DNA of 55,245 nt from Paenibacillus sp. Soil750 (GCF_001428045.1 NZ_LMSD01000020.1:1-55245), one strand, 5' to 3'; shown: positions 15,795-24,061, numbered from the stretch's first letter. Numbers and translations are program-made. The notes: generated by a model not told the origin, from the letters alone.

Positions 15795-15848
15795 AACCCC
15801 AACCCCAACCCCAACCCCAACCCCAACCCCAACCCCAACCCCAACCCC
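15795..15848 (-). repeat. Nine tandem AACCCC hexamers (GGGGTT on the minus strand)
   Basis: Nine perfect AACCCC units lie end to end, with CC before and AAC after. The minus strand is (GGGGTT)9, the same unit as ciliate telomere DNA, able to fold into at least two stacked G-quadruplexes. It lies in non-coding DNA; the Gly-Trp frame crossing it is a by-product. Confidence 0.95.
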
Positions 15849-15930
15849 AACTCGTACCTGCGCGTTCCTCCACGTCTAGAACTCGTCCACTTGTATGCTT
15901 AGCTGCTACCGTCACTAACCAGAACATAGT

Positions 15931-16357
15931 TCCATTGGACAACTCCAATGGATGGGGACTTAAAACTAGCTAAAAACAAATTTGAGTGGACAAATCCACT
16001 CAAAACGAACAAAAAGGGCCTTTTGGGCACGATATGGGGTTGCTTAAGTGGATAAATCCAATGTAGAAGAAAATTTGAGCCAATTGGATTGGAATACACT
16101 GTATTTGTCCAATGGGTAGGCCTACTTCGAGATTTTATCCAAATGCGCGGGGGAATCACGCGTGAGAGAAATAACTGGATTTCCTCCCGCTAATTCGGAG
16201 GAAATCCACGTCTTGGGACAAATAACTGGATTTCCTCCAGTTATTTTCCTCTCTTTTCCGCATCCACGCCGAAAAGCCGAAAATTAGCTGTAGGAAATCC
16301 ATCTATTCGCAAATTCTCGGTGAATGCGCCAGAATTAGATGTAGTTTTTCCAGCTAA
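15931..16357. repeat. Cluster of intergenic hairpins sharing a TGGA-loop-TCCA core
   Basis: Perfect inverted repeats are TCCATTGGA/TCCAATGGA (15931-15952), TTTGAGTGGA/TCCACTCAAA (15981-16004), GGATTTCCTCC/GGAGGAAATCC (16177-16207) and AAATAACTGGA/TCCAGTTATTT (16220-16246). Imperfect relatives are at 16284-16305 and 16335-16357. Loops are 4-9 nt. Related elements lie at 21023-21210 and 45701-45776. Confidence 0.8.
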
Positions 16358-16513
16358 ATGGAGCCACGCTAGTCACAAGCCACCTTCCGTGGCGATTCCC
16401 ACCAACCAACGCATCCCATTCGACAAAAATTCCTACATTTCGTCCCTAAACTGTGACAAACTTCTCAGGGAAACTCGGGTACGATTTTAAAAAAGCGAAA
16501 AGGAGATAAGATC

Positions 16514-16810
16514 ATGCAAATTAAGAATAAACAGGACATCAGCTTGATTTTGGACAACTTTTCAAACTTCGCAGAGTGGGACGCAGCAGGGAAGAAGCTT
16601 TACCTTGTTTTTGCTGATAAAAAACGTGGAGGTCAATGGACCTTAATGAGTTATGAAGACGAACGCATCAGTGTACATGGCGTGGGGAAAGATTATGAGG
16701 ACGCAGAAGAGTTGTTCTTCGATGAGCGTAATCAGGTGCTCTCCTTCCTGTGGGACAACCGTGCCGCGCTTAAAGCTGCGGTTGAATCCAGCCAAGTGGT
16801 TTCCGCTTAA
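16514..16810 (+). CDS. Small hypothetical protein
   Basis: This encodes a 98-residue soluble protein with no signal peptide or membrane segment. It is rich in aromatic and acidic residues (ILDNFSNFAEWDAAGKKLYLVFAD, FFDERNQVLSFLWDN). I do not recognise the family. Support for a real gene comes from a strong AAAAGGAGAT ribosome site eight bases before the ATG, a protein-like composition and a dedicated strong terminator at 16888-16945. It is a lone gene between the repeat-rich region and the convergent AraC-type sensor gene. No function is proposed. Confidence 0.7.
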   Translation: MQIKNKQDISLILDNFSNFAEWDAAGKKLYLVFADKKRGGQWTLMSYEDERISVHGVGKDYEDAEELFFDERNQVLSFLWDNRAALKAAVESSQVVSA

Positions 16811-16887
16811 TCGCGTAGAAACGCAGATCATATGGACAAGCCTCCTAGAGGCTGTCCAATAATCCCCGGTACACTAGCAAGACGAAC

Positions 16888-16945
16888 AACAGCCTGCGAA
16901 ACCACCAACAATCATGTGGTGGCTTCGCAGGCTGTTTGCTTTTCG
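16888..16945. terminator. Long bidirectional terminator
   Basis: AACAGCCTGCGAA-CCACCA (16888-16907) pairs with TGGTGG-TTCGCAGGCTGTT (about 16917-16936) with one mismatch, followed by TGCTTTT. It lies between convergent genes 16514-16810 (+) and 16985-19309 (-). Confidence 0.85.
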
Positions 16946-16984
16946 CCTTATTCGCTCTTCGTCCTCGCTCCAGGCAACCTACCC

Positions 16985-19309
16985 CTACGTACTAGGCGGC
17001 AAGCCCTCCCTCTGCTTATCCCGGTACTGACCGGGTGTAAGCCCTTCCTGCTTCCGGAAGGAGCGGATGAAATTCTGTGAGTTGTTGTAACGCAGCTTCG
17101 AAGAGATATCCTTGATCGGCATATCGGTCTCAGAGAGCCATTTTTTCGCCATATTGAAACGATAGTTCGATAAGTAATCGCTGAAGGAGCAGTTCGTCTC
17201 TTTGCGGAAAATGCTGCTCAAATAATTGGCATTGTAATGCAGGCGAGAAGCGCATTCTTCGAGTGTCAGATCCGTATCGTAATAATGCTGCACGAGATCA
17301 ATAATTTTCTCGGAAATGTTGTGGTACTGCGCGTCCTGCCTGTCACGATAAATACGGATCAGCGGATGGATGACCTCCGTCCAGAACCAGTCCTCGATCT
17401 CCGGGGTCGTATGCAGGCCGAGCACTTCCTCGAACAAAGAGCCTTGGTTCGGATGAATCTGATTCAAGGCGATGCCGGATTCCTGCATCATCATGAGCAA
17501 GTTGTTGAGCAGCCGTGCCAACGGGATTTGATACTCCTGCGGGGTGAGCTGCGCCGCGAAAACAGCATGCAGCAGCTGCTTCAACAGCTCGCGGGATTTA
17601 TCCTTTTCGGCTAGCTTAATGCTGTCGATCAGTTCATTCTCAAGAGGCTTCGGATAGTTCAAATTCAAGTAATGCTTCCCTGAGTTGATATTCTCATACT
17701 GAATGATGATGCCCTCGCCAAGCTTGATACGATGCTTCAATGCCTCGAGTCCTTCTTTGTAGGCCAGCGACATCTGGGTGAACGCATGAATCGGCAAGGA
17801 GATCCCAATAGAGATGTGCAGCTTCAGGAAGTTATAAATATGTTGTTGAACCTGCTCGGTTAGGCCGTACACCATCGTACGGAAGTCACTGTCGACGCTG
17901 TCTGAACTCCCGATCATGGTCACAATGGTCTGGTCAATTAGGATCGGCGCTAAGCGCTGCTCGGAAGGGATGAGCTCCTCCATCATGTTGTGCACGGCGA
18001 AGAGCAGCAGCTCCATGTCCTTTTTCTCATAGCGAGTGTGGTCGATGGCGTCGATTTGGATGGTGATGACGGACATCGTTTTCCAAGCAGCAATATGGTC
18101 GGTGTAGCCGAATTGGGCAAGCTTCTCTAATAGCTCAGTCGGCTTAATATGCCCTTGAAAAGCCTTGATCAGAAAGAAGGTCCGCACCTGACCGATATGT
18201 TGATGGACTTCTTTTTCGAGCTGTGATTTCGATTGGAACAACGTGTGCACATGCTCACTGATCATCTGAAATTCATTCGCTTTGCGCTTCTGATTCCCGC
18301 TCACCAAGCCTCCGATTTGATTCAGAAGAAGCTGGATCGGTGAGTACATTTTACGCGAAACGAGCCATGCGAGTACCAATGCAAGAAGCAGCATCAGGAC
18401 GCAAATATAGATCGTATAGGTTCCAATTTTACTGGATTCCTTGGTCAAGCTGTCAATCGAAGTCAGAGAAAGATAGGTCCAGTTGTTCAGATTCGAACGC
18501 AGATAAGTAACGGAATAAGGCTTATCGTGAATACTGGCGCGGAACTGTCCGCTCACGTCTTCTTCAAGGTGTGTCAGGTCGGTCAGGCCAGCAGCTGTGA
18601 TTGATTTTCCGATGAGACCCGGATCTCGATTCATCACAATTCGCTTGTGTTCATCCATGATGACAATGTCATCGGGATGTTCGCTATCACTTTGAATCAT
18701 ATCCTTAAGGGAGCAGGCAGGAATATTAGCTAAAGCGAGGCCGAATTTATCGAGTCCAGTGGTCGGCAGCTTTTTAACTAGCGAAATACTATAATCACAG
18801 GTCACGCTTCGCGCATTTTCTTCGGTGTAAAACCACTCGGATGGATTCAAGATCCACGTGCTATTATCTTGCGTGTTCATCAGGGAAATCAATTTATCAG
18901 CAAACGGATAGTTGTCGAATTTGTACAGCCCTGAATTTTTGATCATCCAATTCTGTTTCGCATTAATTAAGAGCACATCTTCCAGTCTCGTGTCAAAAGA
19001 TTGCATATACCGAATCTCACTTCGCAGATCATCGTACATCATGAAATCGGTTACAGTTAGCGGCATTTCCATGGCCTTTTTGAGAACGGTGGAATTGATG
19101 ACCTGATTTAGTGTATGGTTGACAGTGGTTAATTTCTGCTCTACATTGGAGTTAATTTGGGTGATTAACTGCATTTTTCCTTCGTTTACATTTTTTTGGA
19201 TTTCACTTGAGGACGTAAAGAAGGCGAAAGCGCCGATAAAGATTACAGGCAGCGTACTAAGCAAGAAGCTGAATATCGTCATTTTGCTAAGAAAACTTAA
19301 AGAGCGCAT
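16985..19309 (-). CDS. Membrane-bound AraC-type regulator with Cache sensor (YesS/YtdP-like)
   Basis: The protein has about 774 residues. Transmembrane helix 1 (about 10-32), an extracellular dCache-like sensor (about 33-290) and transmembrane helix 2 (about 298-318, 'YTIYICVLMLLLALVLAWLVS') are followed by a cytoplasmic middle region. The C-terminal AraC double HTH contains 'ECASRLHYNANYLSSIFRKE' and 'ISSKLRYNNSQNFIRSFRK'. It senses a sugar outside and regulates directly, without a kinase. ATG 19309 follows AAGGTG; a GTG at 19321 is in frame but inside that site. It is divergent from the pectin transport genes, and twin repeats in the gap (19388-19425) recur before the second binding-protein gene, making it their likely regulator. 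Confidence 0.88.
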   Translation of the reverse strand: MRSLSFLSKMTIFSFLLSTLPVIFIGAFAFFTSSSEIQKNVNEGKMQLITQINSNVEQKLTTVNHTLNQVINSTVLKKAMEMPLTVTDFMMYDDLRSEIRYMQSFDTRLEDVLLINAKQNWMIKNSGLYKFDNYPFADKLISLMNTQDNSTWILNPSEWFYTEENARSVTCDYSISLVKKLPTTGLDKFGLALANIPACSLKDMIQSDSEHPDDIVIMDEHKRIVMNRDPGLIGKSITAAGLTDLTHLEEDVSGQFRASIHDKPYSVTYLRSNLNNWTYLSLTSIDSLTKESSKIGTYTIYICVLMLLLALVLAWLVSRKMYSPIQLLLNQIGGLVSGNQKRKANEFQMISEHVHTLFQSKSQLEKEVHQHIGQVRTFFLIKAFQGHIKPTELLEKLAQFGYTDHIAAWKTMSVITIQIDAIDHTRYEKKDMELLLFAVHNMMEELIPSEQRLAPILIDQTIVTMIGSSDSVDSDFRTMVYGLTEQVQQHIYNFLKLHISIGISLPIHAFTQMSLAYKEGLEALKHRIKLGEGIIIQYENINSGKHYLNLNYPKPLENELIDSIKLAEKDKSRELLKQLLHAVFAAQLTPQEYQIPLARLLNNLLMMMQESGIALNQIHPNQGSLFEEVLGLHTTPEIEDWFWTEVIHPLIRIYRDRQDAQYHNISEKIIDLVQHYYDTDLTLEECASRLHYNANYLSSIFRKETNCSFSDYLSNYRFNMAKKWLSETDMPIKDISSKLRYNNSQNFIRSFRKQEGLTPGQYRDKQREGLPPST

Positions 19310-19387
19310 CGTATCCAACACCTTATCTGTTCAAAGAATCATTCGTCAGACTATCTATGTATTGTAGTCAAGAGTGCGGTTCAGATC

Positions 19388-19425
19388 AATAATCATCTGC
19401 AAATGGGATAATCATTATCTCATAT
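19388..19425. promoter_or_regulatory. Paired operator repeats in the divergent gap
   Basis: AATAATCATCT (19388-19398) and ATAATCATTATCTCATAT (19408-19425) are direct repeats starting 19 bp apart. The same pair at the same spacing occurs at 21331-21368. It lies 79 bp upstream of the regulator start and only 38 bp before the binding-protein start, so which gene it serves here is open. Confidence 0.6.
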
Positions 19426-19463
19426 TTGCCGCCAAAACACAGCTGTTGCAAGGAGGAGTTAGC

Positions 19464-20984
19464 ATGAGAAGTAGGATTGTTGGCCAGCGGTTTAAGTGGA
19501 CAGGACGTATGAGTATAGTCTTTATTGTCATCATGTTGATCAGTGCCTGTCAGAACGACAACACGCCAAAAGCAGAAAATGATAAAGGCGCAAGGCCTGT
19601 TATTTCTATTATGGCACCTCTTCATTTTCCGCATCCGCCGATACCAGAGCTTGTCCAAGCGATTGAAAATAAGACGCAAACGAAGTTGGAATTGAATTGG
19701 GTTCCGGATGGCATCTACACGGATAAAATGAATACGGCCCTTACGACGAACTCGTTGAAAAAGGCGACTTACGTGAAATATACGGACTACATGCTGATGA
19801 AAAATTCGATCCGTTCCGGCGCATTCTGGGATATTGGACCGTATTTGGCTGCGTATCCGAATTTGAAAAAGTTGAATAAAGAGATTTTGGGGCAAGCAGC
19901 AGTCGATGGCAAAATTTATGGCTTATATACCGAGCGCCCGTCCTCTCGGCAAGGCATTATTATTCGTGAGGATTGGCTGAATAATCTGAAGCTGAAAAAG
20001 CCAACGAATCTTGATGAACTATATGAAGTGCTCAAAGCGTTCACTTTTGGTGATCCTGATCGCGACGGGAAGGACGATACGATCGGATTAACGGACCGAA
20101 ATGATCTGGTGTTCGGCTCTTTTAAGACGCTCAGCTCCTATTTTGGGACACCGAATAATTGGGGTGTTTCGGGAGGCAAGCTTGTACCGGAGTTTGAAAC
20201 GCAGTCCTACGTAGATGCGATGAATTTCATGAAGAAACTGTATGATGAGAAGCTGATTAATTCGGATTTTGCCGTAACGAGTAAGGAAGTACAGCGAGAT
20301 AAGCTGATTCGTGGCACGGCCGGCGTGTACATTGGCAGTATGCAGGATGTGCAGCGTCTTTCCGATGAGGCGCAGTTAGTGAATCCGGAGGCAAGACTGA
20401 CGTTGGTGAATCATATTGAAGGGCCGCAAGGGTTTCATATTTGGTCCATTCCTAACTATAGTGCGCTATATCTCTTTTCGAAAAAGGCGATAAGAACTGA
20501 GGCGGAATTGAAGCAGATGCTGCAGTTTTTTGATCGGACGATGGATAAAGATGTCGCCAATCTCATGAAGTATGGCCTAGAGGGACGGCATTATACGGTT
20601 AAAGATGGGCAAATCCAGCTCTCCGAAGAGACATCGAAGATTCGTGTTAATGAAGTCAACGCGCTATATGCGCTAATGATCGCCGATTTGAACAATCCGA
20701 ACGTTATTCCTGTTGTGGAAAGTGAATCTTTGTCCCAACTGGCCGATACGCTTAGCTTGGATAATGAGAAATACGTCGTCAAGGATCCGACATTAGGCGT
20801 TGAGTCGAAGACTTATGACGAGCGAGGCGTCGAGCTGTACAAAATCATTTCCGATGCGACATACAATTATATCCTGGGCAAGCTGGATAAAGCGGCTTTT
20901 CAGCAAGAAGTCGAGCGTTGGAAGCGCGGCGGCGGGAATCAGATGATACAAGAGTATAATGAGGCGTATGGGAAGAAGGGGTAA
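19464..20984 (+). CDS. Oligosaccharide-binding lipoprotein, paralogue 1 (LplA/YtcQ-like)
   Basis: The protein has about 506 residues. A signal peptide with lipobox LISAC (Cys29) precedes a family 1-like solute-binding domain of the long LplA/YtcQ type. Its calcium-like loop is 'DPDRDGKDDTIGLTDRNDL', followed by FGTPNNWGV. It shares these blocks and overall length with the next gene, so they are tandem paralogues. AGGAGGAG precedes ATG 19464. It is the first gene of the pectin transport cluster but is separated from the permeases by a terminator and a second paralogue, so it may bind a different oligogalacturonide. That role is inferred from context. Confidence 0.88.
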   Translation: MRSRIVGQRFKWTGRMSIVFIVIMLISACQNDNTPKAENDKGARPVISIMAPLHFPHPPIPELVQAIENKTQTKLELNWVPDGIYTDKMNTALTTNSLKKATYVKYTDYMLMKNSIRSGAFWDIGPYLAAYPNLKKLNKEILGQAAVDGKIYGLYTERPSSRQGIIIREDWLNNLKLKKPTNLDELYEVLKAFTFGDPDRDGKDDTIGLTDRNDLVFGSFKTLSSYFGTPNNWGVSGGKLVPEFETQSYVDAMNFMKKLYDEKLINSDFAVTSKEVQRDKLIRGTAGVYIGSMQDVQRLSDEAQLVNPEARLTLVNHIEGPQGFHIWSIPNYSALYLFSKKAIRTEAELKQMLQFFDRTMDKDVANLMKYGLEGRHYTVKDGQIQLSEETSKIRVNEVNALYALMIADLNNPNVIPVVESESLSQLADTLSLDNEKYVVKDPTLGVESKTYDERGVELYKIISDATYNYILGKLDKAAFQQEVERWKRGGGNQMIQEYNEAYGKKG

Positions 20985-21022
20985 AATCGGGGAATCACCT
21001 GCAAACCCTGGGATATCGAGCG

Positions 21023-21210
21023 AATAACTGGATTTCCTACAGCTAATTTTGGCGGATTTCGTTGAAAAATACGATTAGATGGAAAAAGGGTAGTTAATTT
21101 GAGCTATTATCAGCCATATGAGTAATTTAGCTTAAATTAGATGGAGGTTTTCCATCTATCTCGGAAATTAGGCGCATGTCGGTGGAAATAGATGGAGGTT
21201 TTCCAGTTAA
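21023..21210. repeat. Second cluster of TGGA/TCCA intergenic repeats
   Basis: Elements: AATAACTGGA...ACAGCTAATT (21023-21048, imperfect), TAGATGGA/TCCATCTA with loop GGTTT (21138-21158, perfect) and TAGATGGA...TCCAGTTAA (21189-21210, mismatched arms). Together with the rest of 20985-21476, the gap holds no gene. Confidence 0.75.
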
Positions 21211-21254
21211 ACTTTCGTGGAGGCAATCATCAAAGTACTTAATCAAAATAACGA

Positions 21255-21282
21255 GTCTACCAACCGGTAGGCTTTTTCTTTT
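21255..21282 (+). terminator. Terminator after the first binding-protein gene
   Basis: GTCTACC (21255-21261), loop AACC, GGTAGGC (21266-21272) and then TTTTTCTTTT. Confidence 0.65.
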
Positions 21283-21330
21283 GTCGTTTTAGGCCTAAAG
21301 ACTCAACCCCACGGCCAGGAAAGCCTCCTC

Positions 21331-21368
21331 AATAATCATCTCCCCTCCCGATAATCATCATCTCACAT
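21331..21368 (+). promoter_or_regulatory. Paired operator repeats before the second binding-protein gene
   Basis: AATAATCATCT (21331-21341) and ATAATCATCATCTCACAT (21351-21368) match the pair at 19388-19425 in sequence and in 19-bp spacing, while flanking DNA differs. Probable sites for the membrane-bound AraC regulator encoded at 16985-19309. Confidence 0.65.
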
Positions 21369-21476
21369 CCCGCGTCATACGTGGGGTATATGAGTAAATG
21401 ATTGTTTCGGTACCCATCCCGAACCGTGTAATGTGTGAGTTGTAGCACACAACATTTTCACGGAGGTCAAACCGAT

Positions 21477-23018
21477 ATGAAGAGAAATTTAGTTACGATT
21501 CCACTAAGCGTACTACTCGTTTCGAGCTTTGCTTTGGCAGCATGCGGAGATAAAGAAACACCTGCATCAACATCAGTAGCAGCATCAACAACGGCAGCAA
21601 CGACAACAACAGCACCGAAGCCGACAGACAATACACCGACAGCAATCACAATCATGGCACCACTCAATACGGCACAAACACCACCAGATACGATTATTAA
21701 AGAACTTGAAAAGCTGACGAACACGAAACTGACGTATCAATTCTTCCCGGCAGACACGTATGAAGAGAAGTTGAATACGACGTTTGCAACAGGTGCGCTG
21801 CCACAAGCAACGTATTTGAAAAACCAAGCAACGTTCATTCAAATGAAATCGGCGATTCGTGACGGACAGTTCTGGGAGATCGGACCTCTATTGAAAGACT
21901 TCCCGAACCTTAGCAAATTGAAATCAACAACGAATGACAATACGAAAGTCGATGGCAAATTGTACTCCTTGTACCGCGGCGTAGACATCGCTCGTCAAGG
22001 TCTCATCTACCGTAAGGACTGGGCAGACAAGTTGGGGCTGAAACCTCCTGCTAATTTAGATGAATTGTTCGCAATGGCGAAAGCATTTACGGAGAACGAT
22101 CCGGATGGCAATGGTAAAAAAGATACGATTGGATTAACAGATCGGAACGATCTCATCTACGGAGCGTTCAAAACCATTGCTGCTTGGCAGGGCACACCAA
22201 ATAACTGGGGCGTAAAAGACGGCAAGCTAGCTCCTGAATTCATGTTCCCGCAATATGTAGCGACCATGGATTATTTCAAAAAAATGCGTGATGCCGGCTA
22301 CATCAACAAAGATTTCGCTGCTACAAGTAAAACAGATCAACAAAAGCTGTTCACTAGCGGTGCAGCAGGTATGTATATTGGCGCGATGACAGACGTTTCG
22401 ACATTGAACAAGGACTTGGTCAAAAACGTACCGACAGCTGTAGTTGATGTCCACAGTATGGTAGCTGGACCTGACGGCAAATTCGCAGCATGGGCACTGC
22501 CTGGCTATGCAAACGTTGTTCTATTCCCGAAATCCGCGAATAAAACGGAAGCTGATCTTCGCAAAGTACTCGCTTACTTCGACAAAATGATGACACCAGA
22601 AGTAGCTAACATGGCGAACTGGGGCATTAAAGATGTGAACTACAGCGTAACAGATAACAAAGCGAAGAAGCTGGATGAAGAAAAATGGACACGCGAAGTG
22701 AAACCATTCACAGATGCAGCAATTGGTGATGAGGATACGTCCGGCAGATTCTTGGGTATTCCAACGATCCCAGCGCAAGGAAAAGCAGATGAGTTGAAAA
22801 TTGCTAACCTGAAGTTCGCAGTTCAAGATCCAGTAGCTGCACTTGATTCCAAAACAAACCTTGAAAAAGGTGTTCAAGCGCAAGCCGTTATCACGGATGC
22901 AACGAACAAATACATTTACGGAACAATCGATAAAGCAGGCTTTGATAAAGCAATTGAAGATTGGAAAGCTCGTGGCGGCAGCAAAATCATCGAAGAATAC
23001 AACGCACTTAAAAAGTAA
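21477..23018 (+). CDS. Oligosaccharide-binding lipoprotein, paralogue 2 (LplA/YtcQ-like)
   Basis: The protein has about 513 residues, with signal peptide and lipobox LAAC (Cys23), then a Thr/Ala/Pro-rich linker (about 28-50). The binding domain contains 'DPDGNGKKDTIGLTDRNDL' (EF-hand-like calcium loop), GTPNNWGV and AATSK, as in paralogue 1. It is followed by both permease genes, so it is probably the main receptor of this importer. CGGAGGT precedes ATG 21477. A 13-bp hairpin with a T-run lies before the permeases, consistent with higher expression of the binding protein. Confidence 0.9.
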   Translation: MKRNLVTIPLSVLLVSSFALAACGDKETPASTSVAASTTAATTTTAPKPTDNTPTAITIMAPLNTAQTPPDTIIKELEKLTNTKLTYQFFPADTYEEKLNTTFATGALPQATYLKNQATFIQMKSAIRDGQFWEIGPLLKDFPNLSKLKSTTNDNTKVDGKLYSLYRGVDIARQGLIYRKDWADKLGLKPPANLDELFAMAKAFTENDPDGNGKKDTIGLTDRNDLIYGAFKTIAAWQGTPNNWGVKDGKLAPEFMFPQYVATMDYFKKMRDAGYINKDFAATSKTDQQKLFTSGAAGMYIGAMTDVSTLNKDLVKNVPTAVVDVHSMVAGPDGKFAAWALPGYANVVLFPKSANKTEADLRKVLAYFDKMMTPEVANMANWGIKDVNYSVTDNKAKKLDEEKWTREVKPFTDAAIGDEDTSGRFLGIPTIPAQGKADELKIANLKFAVQDPVAALDSKTNLEKGVQAQAVITDATNKYIYGTIDKAGFDKAIEDWKARGGSKIIEEYNALKK

Positions 23019-23048
23019 TTCTGCAACAAGTGTCTGACAAGTCAAGGT

Positions 23049-23084
23049 GAGAGGGCTGCTGAAACCGCGGCGGCCTTCTCCTTT
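23049..23084 (+). terminator. Intra-operon hairpin between binding protein and permease genes
   Basis: GAGAGGGCTGCTG (23049-23061) pairs over 13 bp, with G-T wobbles, with CGGCGGCCTTCTC (23068-23080), followed by CTTTT. Probably a partial terminator. Confidence 0.7.
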
Positions 23085-23104
23085 TAAGGAAAGGAAGAAG
23101 TCCT

Positions 23105-24061
23105 ATGCAAGAAGTGAAAGTTGCGCAAAACATGGTCGCTAGGAAGTCAAAGTCAAGCAGTGAGCTGAGCAGACGTCTTTGGAAAAATAAATGGATCTAT
23201 GTCATGTTGCTGCCGGGGATTTTGTACTTTATCGTTTTCAAATACATTCCGATGTACGGATTAATCATTTCCTTTCAGAACTACAAGCCTTTCAAAGGCG
23301 TTACCGGAAGTGAATGGGTTGGTTTGGAGCATTTTAAGCGCTTGTTTACAGAACCGGATTTTCTAAATATTTTGAGCAATACGTTAATCTTGTTCGTTAT
23401 GAATCTCTTATTTTATTTTCCGATTCCGATCATTTTGGCGCTCATGTTGAATGAAGTCAGAGGGGATCTCTTTAAGAAAGTGTTTCAAACAATCGTGTAC
23501 CTGCCTCACTTTATGTCTTGGGTAATTATCGTCTCGATCAGCTTCGTCATGTTGACTATGGATGGCGGGATTATTAATGAACTTATTTCATATTTTGGCC
23601 TTGAAAAGATTAATTTTTTACTAGCTCCAGAATGGTTCAGACCGATTTATATTTTGCAAGTCATTTGGCGTGAAGCAGGTTGGGGAACGATCATTTATTT
23701 AGCGGCGATTGCTTCCATCGATCCAGGTTTATATGAGGCTGCTCGTATGGATGGTGCAGGACGTCTTAGACAAGTGTGGCACATTACGCTGCCCGCGATT
23801 CGAAGTGTCATTATTGTTTTATTAATTTTGAAAATTGGTGCGGTTCTCGAGCTCGGTTTTGAACATGTGTATTTGCTTCTTAACTCCATGAACCGAGAAG
23901 TTGCTGAGATCATTGATACTTATGTATATACAGCGGGTCTTAAACAAGGGCAATTCAGTTACAGCGCAGCGATTGGTTTGTTCAAATCATTCATTGGACT
24001 TGTACTGGTGATGCTAGTGAATCGAATTGCGAAGAAAATGGGCGAAGAGGGCGTTTACTAG
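23105..24061 (+). CDS. Oligosaccharide ABC transporter permease (LplB/YteP-like)
   Basis: The protein has about 318 residues and six predicted membrane helices. The N-terminal 'WKNKWIYVMLLPGILYFIVFKYIPMYG' region is typical of LplB/YteP/YtcP-partner permeases, and the EAA loop reads 'GLYEAARMDGAGRLRQVWHI'. YteP-type importers carry oligogalacturonides or rhamnogalacturonan fragments in Bacillus (established knowledge). Here that substrate follows from the pectinase genes downstream. AAGGAAAGGAAGAAG precedes the ATG. It is the partner of the permease at 24098. Confidence 0.9.
   Translation: MQEVKVAQNMVARKSKSSSELSRRLWKNKWIYVMLLPGILYFIVFKYIPMYGLIISFQNYKPFKGVTGSEWVGLEHFKRLFTEPDFLNILSNTLILFVMNLLFYFPIPIILALMLNEVRGDLFKKVFQTIVYLPHFMSWVIIVSISFVMLTMDGGIINELISYFGLEKINFLLAPEWFRPIYILQVIWREAGWGTIIYLAAIASIDPGLYEAARMDGAGRLRQVWHITLPAIRSVIIVLLILKIGAVLELGFEHVYLLLNSMNREVAEIIDTYVYTAGLKQGQFSYSAAIGLFKSFIGLVLVMLVNRIAKKMGEEGVY

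Larger units (their letters stand above)
15510..16513. other. About 1 kb without genes, repeat-rich
   Basis: No open frame here has a ribosome site or family resemblance. The stretch holds an 18-bp direct repeat, a 10-bp palindrome, the AACCCC hexamer tract and at least four perfect hairpins, listed separately. The open frames crossing it are by-products of repeats. Confidence 0.7.

Noticed and set aside
15795..15848. CRISPR-like array
   Set aside because: A 6-bp unit without spacers is a simple repeat. No other regular repeat-spacer array or cas gene is present in the window.
15742..15948. Open frame on the minus strand with a Gly-Trp repeat
   Set aside because: It is simply the translation of the GGGGTT repeats; no ribosome site and no protein-like sequence outside the repeat.
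22521..23045. Long antisense frame under the second binding-protein gene
   Set aside because: Cys- and Phe-rich by-product of the codon use of the sense gene; no start signals or family.
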